Assembly: GCA_910588335.1 (NCBI GenBank)
Contig: CAJUQV010000004.1
Location: forward strand, 1-64,000
DNA: 64,000 nt
Origin: an uncultured Ruminiclostridium sp.
GTDB taxonomy: Bacteria; Bacillota; Clostridia; Oscillospirales; Ruminococcaceae
Direction of reading: 5' to 3'
The position numbers and the translations under genes were made by a program. Shown piece after piece: positions 8,460 to 16,228 of the stretch; positions within the stretch are counted from its first letter, which is position 1, and the number at the start of each line of letters is the position of its first letter. Below the pieces are notes generated by a model. That model saw only the letters and a list, made by a program, of their open reading frames with translations. It ran no database searches and had not been told where the DNA came from.

Positions 8460-9245
8460 GTGTCAGATGTAGTTGATTATACAGAGGTGCCGTATCTGCC
8501 AGAAATACTAACTTATCTCCCTATTGACCCAACTGATGAAGAAGACGTGACCAATTACATTCGAAACATTACCAATCTCATTGCAGTCAACTATAAATAT
8601 GGGCAATATCAGTTTGCGTATTTTGGCATCCATCTTCTCTATATGACTTATATCTACTGCACTGCATGGAAGATAAGTCAAATTGAACCAACTAGATACA
8701 AGGATGCCATAATATACGCAAGACCCTACTCCGGTAGAGAAACGGAATTCCAAATAGATGAGCCTGAATCCGTTTTTGATTACAGTTTAATGCCCGAAAG
8801 CGATATTGCAAAAATCTTTAGAATAATTGATTTGGATAATTCACAAATAACTAATGTAGGTGAATATGTCAAAACCCGTAACGAAATGGCTCATGCTTCT
8901 GGCAAATTTGAAATTCCGAATGAGGATGGCTTCGATACAAAAGTTCATACTCTTTATATTTCAATCAAAAACATTCACAATAAGATGGATACTTGCATTA
9001 GGAAATGGTATGGGCAAGTTCTACTGAGCTTTTGCAGGGGTGAATTCGAAGGCTATGATAATCCCAAGGATGTAATTTTAGAGCAGATGATACAGTCTTT
9101 CAAATTATCAGTAAATGAACTGCTTGTATGCAATGAAATGAGTGTTAGCGGTTTGATTACTGCTCACAGGGGCTATCAAACAAAGTTGAAAGATTTCAAA
9201 AAGGCCGTATTTGATCATTGTCGGGAAATGGGATACATAGCATGA
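8460..9245 (+). CDS. HEPN-like protein coupled to the restriction-modification gene
   Basis: A 261-residue protein from a GTG start 2 nt after the preceding stop, so the two genes are probably translationally coupled. It is largely alpha-helical. Residues 140-145 read RNEMAH, an exact match to the RNxxxH active-site pattern of HEPN ribonucleases and nucleotide-transfer toxins, set in a helix (VGEYVKTRNEMAHASGKF) as expected. No second domain is recognisable; there is no membrane segment or zinc site. By analogy with other HEPN proteins it may be an RNase that acts when the adjacent restriction system is overwhelmed, or a helper subunit of it. The motif and context support HEPN; the specific function is inference. 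Confidence 0.6.
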   Translation: MSDVVDYTEVPYLPEILTYLPIDPTDEEDVTNYIRNITNLIAVNYKYGQYQFAYFGIHLLYMTYIYCTAWKISQIEPTRYKDAIIYARPYSGRETEFQIDEPESVFDYSLMPESDIAKIFRIIDLDNSQITNVGEYVKTRNEMAHASGKFEIPNEDGFDTKVHTLYISIKNIHNKMDTCIRKWYGQVLLSFCRGEFEGYDNPKDVILEQMIQSFKLSVNELLVCNEMSVSGLITAHRGYQTKLKDFKKAVFDHCREMGYIA

Positions 9246-9591
9246 AATTTATTGGTGCTGAATTTGATGTTTGTTGACTTTAAACTGATAGCAAATCTCT
9301 GATAGCTTTTTGATAGCAAAAGCCGAAATACCCTATGGAATATGGATAATGCGTATCAAACCGTATCAAATCAAGCAAAACTACCAAAGCAAAATCGGTT
9401 AAAATTAGTTTTGATTTGGCGAGTTCGAGTAGTACGAGGGTGTATTATTTGTTTTACATGGCAGGTAGTCTATGAGATTACTTGTCATCTTTGTAATATT
9501 TATATTACAATTAGGAATGAAATAGAATGTTGCCAGTTGGGTATCATTAGCAAGATAAATTGGAATATGAGAATGTAATGGAGAAAGCTAT
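9246..9591. repeat. AT-rich junction with TGATAGC direct repeats
   Basis: This gap separates the restriction-modification/HEPN pair from the STAND gene. TGATAGC occurs three times (9286, 9300, 9311) with 14- and 11-nt steps, a layout like arm-type binding sites of tyrosine recombinases near an element end. Two GTATCAAA repeats follow near 9354-9371. No credible gene is present; the short reading frame through the second half has no ribosome-binding site and unnatural composition. It may be the scar of an insertion boundary. Confidence 0.4.
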
Positions 9592-12500
9592 ATGAGCAAA
9601 ATAAATATCATACAAAATGCAATAAAAGAATTGGAGGGTGGAAGTTTTCAAAAATTATTTGACGCATATTTATATAAAAAGTATAAATTTACAAATATAC
9701 AAACCCTAGGGGTACAAGATGGGACGAATAAGACTACGAAGGGAACGCCGGATTCATTTGTGGTTGAAGATGATGGAAAGTATATTTTAATTATGTATGG
9801 TACAGTAGGAACAGAAGCTTTTGGAAAAATGAAAAAAGATATTTTGTCTTGCTTTAATAAAGATAAACTAGAAATAGATGAAAATAGGATAAAAAAGATA
9901 ATTTGCACATACTCTTCTACAAATATTCGTGTGGAACAACAAGAAGAGTTAAAAAGTATGATATCAGGAATTGATATTGAAATGGTAGGATTAAGCACTA
10001 TTTCCCATGACTTACTTGTAAATTTTCCGTTTTTAGCGGCAGAATTTTTACACATTCAGGTTGATACACATCAAATATTTTCGAGGGATGAATTTATTAA
10101 AGTATATGATAAAAATGGAATGAATGCTCCGCTTGATATGGATTTACATTATAGAGAGCAAGAAAATGAGCAATTATATTCGGCACTTTGTTCTTCAAAA
10201 ATTACATTAGTAACGGGGGCGTCAGGAGTAGGAAAAACTAGACTTGTTCTAGAAGTATGCAAGCAATTTGAAGTTGAAGGTTGGAATGTTTTATGTGTGA
10301 AAAATAACGGGGAATTGCTTTATAATGATATACAATATTATACAACTGATGAAAGAAAATATATTTTATTTATTGATGATGCTAATCAAACAACCAGTTT
10401 AGAATACATACTTGATTATGCAACTTCCATATCTAATAATACTATTAAAATAGTAATGACAGTACGAGATTATGCAAAACATAGGGTGGAAAGTATTGTT
10501 CGTCAGTATATAATTCCACAAGAAATAATCATTAAAGTTTTAAAGGATGAAGAGATTAAAAAGATTTTAAAAGAAAATCTTGGGATAATTAATGAAGATT
10601 ATTTGGAAAGAATAACACAGATTGCAAAGGGCAATATAAGATTGGCAATTTTGGCGGGTAAAATATCCATTGATAGCGGTTATTTGGCGATAAGAAATGC
10701 CACAGATATATTTGCTCAATATTATGGAAAAATAATAGAAACTACAGACTTAACGGAAGATGCCATAAATGCTTTGTTTGTTGTATCTCTTTTAGGAACA
10801 ATTCGATATAAAGAAAGTATTATAGCACAAAAAATATTAGAATTAATGAATATAAATTCTGAACGTTTTATAATTTTGTGCCACGATTTGAATGATAGAG
10901 AATTGATTGATTTGTATCAAGATGAGGTGGCGAAAGTTAGCGATCAGAGTCTTGGAAATTATATATTAGAATATGTTTTAATAGAAAAAAAGGTAATTTC
11001 TATTTTTCAATTGTTGCAGACGGGCTTTCCTGAATTTAAAAATAAAATAGTATATACATTAAATACATTAATTAAATTGTTTTATTCGGAGGACATGAAG
11101 AACTATATAGAGGAACAGGTTAATATTAGTTGGAATAAGGCAGACGAGAGCCAGCAAGCAGAATATTTAAAATGTTTTCATGCCTTGAATGAAGAAAAAT
11201 CATTATCTGTTTTAAAGCAAAAAATAGATAGTACAAAATGTATCGAGATGGACATATCACAGTTCGATATTGATAGCAAAAAAAATTATAATAATATCGA
11301 ATGTGAGGAAATTGCCATTTTAAGCAGTTTTAAGTATTCCGAATATTTTGAGGATGCTATGGAATTATTGCTGCTTTATTATAAAAAGAGACCTGATTTA
11401 ATAATGGATTTTTATTTTGCTTTTTCTGATAGAATGTCATTTGATGTAAATTCGTATAAATTAGACTATGATAAAGAATTAAAGATGGTAGATTGTCTGT
11501 GGAGACATGCAAATGAGGGTAAAGAAACCAATGTTACCGTATTATTGTTGCATGTTTTTAAAGAACTTTTAAAATGCAGTTTTCACAGGACAGAGACTGC
11601 TGACAATAGTAGATCTTTTACAATGTATAATCTTCAGGTGCTATATACTGACGGAATTAAAAAGCTACGTAATTATATTTGGAGAGGATTTTCTAAGTTA
11701 TATTCCAATTATAAATATGTAGAGCAGCTTAACGAAATTATTTTGTCATGTTATGTAAGTGGACTAGAGCAGGAAGAAGCAAAGCAGATTCAACAGTATG
11801 ATTTGCAATGTATAAAGGAAATGTTTTTAGATAAATGGGGGGATTTGACATTTGAACAATGTAAAATATTGAGAGAGTTAGAAAAACATTGTGAATGGGT
11901 GGAATTAGATAATAGAGATTTATTTGATAGATATACTGAAAATAAGGATTTTATGATATATAATACACTGGTTAAAGAGCATATAAAAGGTAAAACATGG
12001 GAAGAAGACGAAGCGGAGAGAAAAAGCCAGATTAAAGAAATGATAAAAAACTATAAAATAGAAGATTATGAACATTTATTTAAAATATGTAGAATGTGTG
12101 AAGAAAATAAAGATAGGGAAGATTGGTCATTGAAATCAGGGATAGATATTATTTTTACGATTTTAGAGCCTGAGCCAGAAATATATTTAGATGTTGTAAC
12201 GAGTTATCTTCAATATCAAGCTCCGTATGGCGATAATGCAGATAGGATTGTAAGTAAACTATTGATGAATTTTGGAATTGAGCAAACAAAAAAAATTATG
12301 GGGGAAAAGGACTTTCCATATAAGCACAATTGGGAAAGTGCTATTTGGGAAATTGCACCGAAAGAAATGCTCAATAGGGAATTGACAAAAGAGTTTTTAA
12401 ATTTTATGAAGCAAGAGGCTTCTTTGGATATGCCAGACTTTCCTTCTTTATTATGTTTAGAGAAATATAGGGAATATGATGCAATAATTGTAAAAAAAGT

Positions 12501-13302
12501 ATCAGAAATTATTATAGATTCTCCGCCCCAAAATAGTTTTTATGTAGCAAAATTCTTTAATTATGCTTATCAGGAAACAACAATTCAAATAATATTAGAT
12601 TTGTTCTTGGATGAATGGGAGTTGTTAGGAAACTTATATCTTCTTGCTATAGGAGAGCATTTTGATTATAACGGAACACTTTTAATAGAACTTGTTAAAA
12701 GACACAATCCCTTTTGGAAACAAATTACACAGAAACTTCATGGTAATATGCACAGAACATCGTATGAACATAAAGTATTTGAAAATATTTGGGAGATGGA
12801 TGATTATAAGGAATTAATTCAAATTGCATATGATAATATGTTGGGCGATTGCTTTGGGTTTATGGTAGAACATGAGGGGGCTGCGATTTTTGCTAATAGC
12901 CAAGAAACTTCAGGATTTATAAAGAAGCGTAAAAAGGAATGGATAAAAGAGTATATTGGAAAAAATATTGGAAATAGCAATAATCTAAGAATGATTTTTG
13001 ACGTAATTGCGACATTTTTTGTATCAGATAAAATAGAGTTTTTGAAGGAGTTGATGAATCATACAAAAGATATTGAAATATTCAAGTCTATACCTTTGTT
13101 TGCAAGTTCTTCGTCTTGGAGTGGTAGTGAAGTGCCTCTTATTGAAAAGAAGATTGATTTTTTAAGTAATTTAATAACATCTCTTAAAGGGACGGATTTT
13201 ATTGAACATAGGGCATATCTTAAAGAAAGAAAAAATTCATATGAGAGCTATAAACAGGATATTCTGATAAAGGAATATTTAGAAAATGGTGATATAGCAT
13301 AA
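9592..13302 (+). CDS. Large STAND-like NTPase with N-terminal nuclease-like domain (candidate defence protein)
   Basis: A 1,236-residue protein with ATG start 6 nt behind GGAGAAAG. Residues 1-170 look like a restriction-endonuclease-fold effector: GSFQKLFDAYLYKKY, then GTPDSFVVEDDGKYILIMYGT, where D54 fits the first acidic residue; in relatives I remember, a Glu stands where M68 is. Residues about 190-450 are a P-loop NTPase with Walker A GASGVGKT (209-216), Walker B YILFIDDA (257-264) and a sensor-like Arg in TVRDY (291), typical of STAND/nSTAND3 ATPases. The remaining 780 residues are alpha-helical, probably repeats that sense a ligand. Effector-STAND-sensor order matches Avs-type antiphage proteins. 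It is strongly AT-rich compared with all neighbours, a sign of separate acquisition. No partner gene is adjacent. STAND class is well supported; defence role is inference. Confidence 0.75.
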   Translation: MSKINIIQNAIKELEGGSFQKLFDAYLYKKYKFTNIQTLGVQDGTNKTTKGTPDSFVVEDDGKYILIMYGTVGTEAFGKMKKDILSCFNKDKLEIDENRIKKIICTYSSTNIRVEQQEELKSMISGIDIEMVGLSTISHDLLVNFPFLAAEFLHIQVDTHQIFSRDEFIKVYDKNGMNAPLDMDLHYREQENEQLYSALCSSKITLVTGASGVGKTRLVLEVCKQFEVEGWNVLCVKNNGELLYNDIQYYTTDERKYILFIDDANQTTSLEYILDYATSISNNTIKIVMTVRDYAKHRVESIVRQYIIPQEIIIKVLKDEEIKKILKENLGIINEDYLERITQIAKGNIRLAILAGKISIDSGYLAIRNATDIFAQYYGKIIETTDLTEDAINALFVVSLLGTIRYKESIIAQKILELMNINSERFIILCHDLNDRELIDLYQDEVAKVSDQSLGNYILEYVLIEKKVISIFQLLQTGFPEFKNKIVYTLNTLIKLFYSEDMKNYIEEQVNISWNKADESQQAEYLKCFHALNEEKSLSVLKQKIDSTKCIEMDISQFDIDSKKNYNNIECEEIAILSSFKYSEYFEDAMELLLLYYKKRPDLIMDFYFAFSDRMSFDVNSYKLDYDKELKMVDCLWRHANEGKETNVTVLLLHVFKELLKCSFHRTETADNSRSFTMYNLQVLYTDGIKKLRNYIWRGFSKLYSNYKYVEQLNEIILSCYVSGLEQEEAKQIQQYDLQCIKEMFLDKWGDLTFEQCKILRELEKHCEWVELDNRDLFDRYTENKDFMIYNTLVKEHIKGKTWEEDEAERKSQIKEMIKNYKIEDYEHLFKICRMCEENKDREDWSLKSGIDIIFTILEPEPEIYLDVVTSYLQYQAPYGDNADRIVSKLLMNFGIEQTKKIMGEKDFPYKHNWESAIWEIAPKEMLNRELTKEFLNFMKQEASLDMPDFPSLLCLEKYREYDAIIVKKVSEIIIDSPPQNSFYVAKFFNYAYQETTIQIILDLFLDEWELLGNLYLLAIGEHFDYNGTLLIELVKRHNPFWKQITQKLHGNMHRTSYEHKVFENIWEMDDYKELIQIAYDNMLGDCFGFMVEHEGAAIFANSQETSGFIKKRKKEWIKEYIGKNIGNSNNLRMIFDVIATFFVSDKIEFLKELMNHTKDIEIFKSIPLFASSSSWSGSEVPLIEKKIDFLSNLITSLKGTDFIEHRAYLKERKNSYESYKQDILIKEYLENGDIA

Positions 13303-13358
13303 AGTTATTTTATACAAAAAGATTGAATTTTGAGAAGCAAATGCTATAATTGATATGT

Positions 13359-13375
13359 GGCAACATTTTGGCAAC
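13359..13375 (+). repeat. Paired GGCAAC direct repeats, possible recombinase arm sites
   Basis: GGCAAC at 13359-13364 and 13370-13375 are spaced by 11 nt, as are two of the TGATAGC repeats on the other side of the STAND gene. Such pairs are common at ends of tyrosine-recombinase elements. Further on, GAGTTCGAATAGT (about 13480) resembles GAGTTCGAGTAGT (about 9421), a possible remnant direct repeat flanking the STAND gene. The 211 bases between the two genes hold no reading frame of note. Confidence 0.35.
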
Positions 13376-13513
13376 AGAAAATCAGTAAGCCATAATAAAT
13401 GATGTAATTGATGTAAAAATGGGCGTGTATTTGCATAAAACTTAAACAAATACAGTTAATAACGACGAAGAACACGCCGAGTTCGAATAGTTTAAAACAA
13501 CCATAGAGGATAT

Positions 13514-14095
13514 ATGAAAATGGTGCATATAAGAAAAGCAAAAGAAACAGACCGTTATAATGTAGCTTTATGTATCGCGGAAGGCTTTGAAAAGGATTTT
13601 TCAATATTATGCAAAGATAATCAAAAAGTAGCGAACGCTATCGCATCGGGATTAAATATGGAAAGATTTTATGTAGCGGAAACAGAGGGAAATATTGTGG
13701 GAGTGTTGGCAATTTCCGATTGCAATGGCAGAGCCGCAAAAGCGGAAAAATCATCTTTAAAGAAACATTTCGGGTTTTTTAAAGGAATTATCGCTGCTTT
13801 CGTTTTGAAGGAAGAATTTGAAAAACAGCTTGAGTATCCTATTACAACCGGATACATAGAATTTGTAACAGTACGAAAAAAACACCGCAAACAAGGTATT
13901 GCTGCGACTATGCTTCGAGAAAGTATGCCGCTTACAAATTATCGGGATTTTGTGCTTGATGTTACCGATATAAATAATAATGCCATTAAATGTTATACCA
14001 ATATCGGGTTTGAGGAATTTAAGCGTATTCCGGAAAAACATGGTAAACAAAAAGGTTTTAACGAGAGGATTTTTATGCGGTATTACTGTAAATGA
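13514..14095 (+). CDS. GNAT family N-acetyltransferase
   Basis: A 193-residue protein with ATG start behind AGAGGA. It has the GNAT order: N-terminal beta strands (VHIRKAKETDRYNVALCIAEGF), a central strand YIEFVTVRKKHRKQGIAATML that holds the acetyl-CoA pyrophosphate loop (R/K-x-x-G-x-A, here RKQGIA), and a C-terminal strand DVTDINNNAIKCYTNIGFEEF. It probably acetylates an amine of a small molecule or protein; the substrate cannot be told. It sits alone between accessory genes, with a composition closer to the island than to the core. Confidence 0.8.
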   Translation: MKMVHIRKAKETDRYNVALCIAEGFEKDFSILCKDNQKVANAIASGLNMERFYVAETEGNIVGVLAISDCNGRAAKAEKSSLKKHFGFFKGIIAAFVLKEEFEKQLEYPITTGYIEFVTVRKKHRKQGIAATMLRESMPLTNYRDFVLDVTDINNNAIKCYTNIGFEEFKRIPEKHGKQKGFNERIFMRYYCK

Positions 14096-14211
14096 ATGTA
14101 ATTAACCAATTCCGGTTTTTGGGGAAAGGCAAGGATTATAATATGTCAAGGCAAATACGAACTTCTGCAATAAGTCGAAAGATTGTATTAAGGTAAGTCT
14201 ATATTAGGTAA

Positions 14212-14387
14212 TAAATTTAGTCCCATTTTCCCTTTGTGTTTATAAGATCTTCTGCCAAATTTCGGGATGAGCATTCATTCAATTTGCGAGATTTTAAATG
14301 GTTGAAACTTTGTTCTTATTCAACGACTGCGTATGTTTATTCGCACTTATTTAGGATCAACACAAGGAGAAATTGGGACTAAATTTA
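14212..14387. mobile_element. MITE-like element with 27-bp terminal inverted repeats and TA flanks
   Basis: AATTTAGTCCCATTTTCCC (from 14214) is mirrored by GAAATTGGGACTAAATT (ending at 14385); the inverted ends continue imperfectly through TTTGTGTT / AACACAAG. Both ends are flanked by TA (14212-14213 and 14386-14387), the duplication made by IS630/mariner-type transposases. The interior of about 120 bp has no open frame. It reads as a small non-autonomous element whose transposase lies elsewhere. Confidence 0.6.
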
Positions 14388-14417
14388 AAGAAAATCAACC
14401 CCACCAACCTCAATAAG

Positions 14418-14722
14418 TCAAAAAATTTTGGGATAATTCCGACGTCCGTCGGCAATATGATAAACATCTACGGTATCCGTTCCGACTTTGTAAAAGTACC
14501 GATATTTTCCGCTATCCAAAACCCGAAATACCTGTTCTGCCAAAAACGGATATTTTGGCACGCTTCCCATATACGGATTATCTTCAATGTTTTTAGACTG
14601 TTAAGAATCTTATCCGTAATTTTTTGAGCGGAATTCGATCCCACCAACTGCAAATGCAGATCGGCTATTTCATCAAGCTCCGTCCATGCTGACGGAAGCA
14701 ATTTAACTTTATGCCTGTGCAT
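14418..14722 (-). pseudogene. ParE/RelE-type toxin, frameshifted
   Basis: The minus strand begins MHRHKVKLLPSAWTELDEIA, the usual start of ParE/RelE toxins, and runs to KILNSLKTL. There the frame changes. One frame over, the protein continues EDNPYMGSVPKYPFLAEQ, VLDSGKYRYFYKVG and TDTVDVYHIADGRRNYP, the family's C-terminal half, and stops at 14418-14420. One missing G in ACATTGAAGATA (ACATTGGAAGATA expected) restores a single frame of about 101 residues. The intact protein would block DNA gyrase or cleave ribosome-bound mRNA. The antitoxin upstream is also lost, so both halves have decayed. Confidence 0.85.
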
Positions 14723-14780
14723 TTTTGTACTTCTCCTTCAAACTTTTTTCGGCTTCGGAAAGAGAAACCGAGCTCCGGAA
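14709..14780 (-). pseudogene. Antitoxin C-terminal stub
   Basis: A minus-strand frame reads FRSSVSLSEAEKSLKEKYK and then NAQA and stops at 14709-14711, overlapping the toxin start by 14 nt in the arrangement usual for antitoxin-toxin pairs. Only about 20 residues of the toxin-binding tail remain; the DNA-binding N-terminal part is missing. The DNA further right (to about 14960) is AT-rich with no recognisable gene. Confidence 0.55.
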
Positions 14781-14969
14781 GATAAAAAACAGGGTATTAT
14801 ATTAGAAGTAGGAAAGAAACAATAAAGTTGGGAAATACACGGGTAATTATATTTGGTGATGATTGTATTGAAGTTATTAAATAACCATTTTATGTGAATC
14901 ATTTATTCGTTATTGAAAGACAATTGAAAAATAATATGCAGTGATTTTCATCCATTTACAAAAATAGCA

Positions 14970-15010
14970 AATATGGCAGTTTGCGGTATTAAGCAAATTG
15001 CCATATTTTT
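14970..15010 (+). terminator. Hairpin with T run before the glycosyltransferase
   Basis: AATATGGCAGTTTGC (14970-14984) and GCAAATTGCCATATT (14993-15007) pair over 15 positions with one mismatch and are followed by TTTTT. It stands between the decayed toxin-antitoxin region and the core genes and insulates them. No intact gene reads directly into it. Confidence 0.6.
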
Positions 15011-15083
15011 TATTCTCGCAATCGTATAACAATAATTGCAAATTACGCCCCAAAAAATGTAAAAAATTGTAACCCTTTTGTAA

Positions 15084-15112
15084 TTGTATTTCCCACCGAT
15101 ATATGTTATAAT
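15084..15112 (+). promoter_or_regulatory. Sigma-A promoter of the glycosyltransferase operon
   Basis: TTGTAT (15084-15089) and TATAAT (15107-15112) are 17 nt apart; the gene's ATG follows 34 nt downstream. It would serve the three co-directional envelope genes. Confidence 0.6.
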
Positions 15113-15146
15113 TTTTTTATAAAAAACAACGGGAGCAAAAAACAAA

Positions 15147-16220
15147 ATGGACGTTTCGGTGATCCTGCCCAGCTATAATCCCGGCGAAAAATTGATAACA
15201 GCGGTAAAAGCACTGAATACGGCGGGATTTGACGATATCATAGTAATAAACGACGGAAGCGATAAGAAAAACAGCGCGGAAATTTTTGAAAAAATAAAAA
15301 GAATTTCTTATATTTCCTTAATCTCACATGAAAAAAATATGGGAAAAGGAAGAGCGCTGAAAACGGGATTCGAGTACTTTTTAAAAAACCGACCTAACAA
15401 AAAAGGATTGGTCACCACAGACGACGATATGCAGCACCGCGCGGAGGATATATCGGCCTGCTGCCGCGAAATGATTAAAACGGGAAAGGCGGTGTTCGGC
15501 GCAAGAAACTTCAGGGGCAGGGAAATACCGCCCAAAAGCCGCTTTGGAAATAATTTCACATCTTTTACTTTCCGCTTTTTGTGCGGAATTAAAATAACCG
15601 ATACACAGACCGGATTAAGGGCGCTCCCCGCTTCGTATCTTCCGATGCTTACAGACGTAAGCGGCGATCGCTTCGAGTATGAAACCAATATGCTTCTGGC
15701 AATGAAGGAAAACGGTCTTGAATTTAAAGAACTGCCGATAAAGACCATATATACCGATAACAATTCGGGTACGCATTTCCGGCCGATACGGGATTCCCTG
15801 AAAATATACGCTGTAATTCTGAAATATATAGCCAGCTCTCTTCTGGCGTCGGCGGTTGATCTTACCGGATTTACCTTATTCAATCTGCTGCTGCCGGATA
15901 AAATGGACGAAAGCACGAGAATATTTGCCGCTACCGCCTTTGCAAGAGTGATTTCTGCGGCGGTAAATTTTACGGTGAACAGGCAAAGGGTGTTTAAAAG
16001 CAAAAGCTGCTTAAATTCCTCTATTATAAAATACTGTATATTATCAATTTGTCAAGCGGTTATGTCATACGGTATCGTCTTTCTGGTAACCGCACTGCTT
16101 GGCACCGGACAAAACATACTTTCCACTTTTTACAAAATGGCGGTGGATACCGTTCTGTTCTTTCTGTGCTTCGCAGCGCAGCGGGAGTGGGTTTTCAAGA
16201 AAAAAACAACCGATAAATAG
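15147..16220 (+). CDS. Family 2 glycosyltransferase fused to a GtrA-like membrane domain
   Basis: A 357-residue protein behind a GGGAG ribosome-binding site. Residues 1-230 are a GT-A fold family 2 transferase of the dolichyl/undecaprenyl-phosphate type: SVILPSYNPGEKL, nucleotide-binding VINDGSD, catalytic-metal region TTDDDMQH, and the DTQTGLRALP segment typical of DPM1-like enzymes. Residues 235-357 contain four hydrophobic helices with the GtrA pattern (NFTVNRQRVFKS, REWVFKKK). GtrA proteins move or anchor lipid-linked sugars, so the fusion likely makes and flips a polyprenyl-phosphate sugar for envelope decoration. It is followed after 8 nt by a phosphodiester glycosidase gene. The base composition is that of the core genome. 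Confidence 0.88.
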   Translation: MDVSVILPSYNPGEKLITAVKALNTAGFDDIIVINDGSDKKNSAEIFEKIKRISYISLISHEKNMGKGRALKTGFEYFLKNRPNKKGLVTTDDDMQHRAEDISACCREMIKTGKAVFGARNFRGREIPPKSRFGNNFTSFTFRFLCGIKITDTQTGLRALPASYLPMLTDVSGDRFEYETNMLLAMKENGLEFKELPIKTIYTDNNSGTHFRPIRDSLKIYAVILKYIASSLLASAVDLTGFTLFNLLLPDKMDESTRIFAATAFARVISAAVNFTVNRQRVFKSKSCLNSSIIKYCILSICQAVMSYGIVFLVTALLGTGQNILSTFYKMAVDTVLFFLCFAAQREWVFKKKTTDK

Positions 16221-16228
16221 GTGATAAA

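Noticed and set aside
9342..9578. 78-codon frame before the STAND gene
   Set aside because: No ribosome-binding site, unusual Cys/Ile-rich composition and it spans direct repeats.
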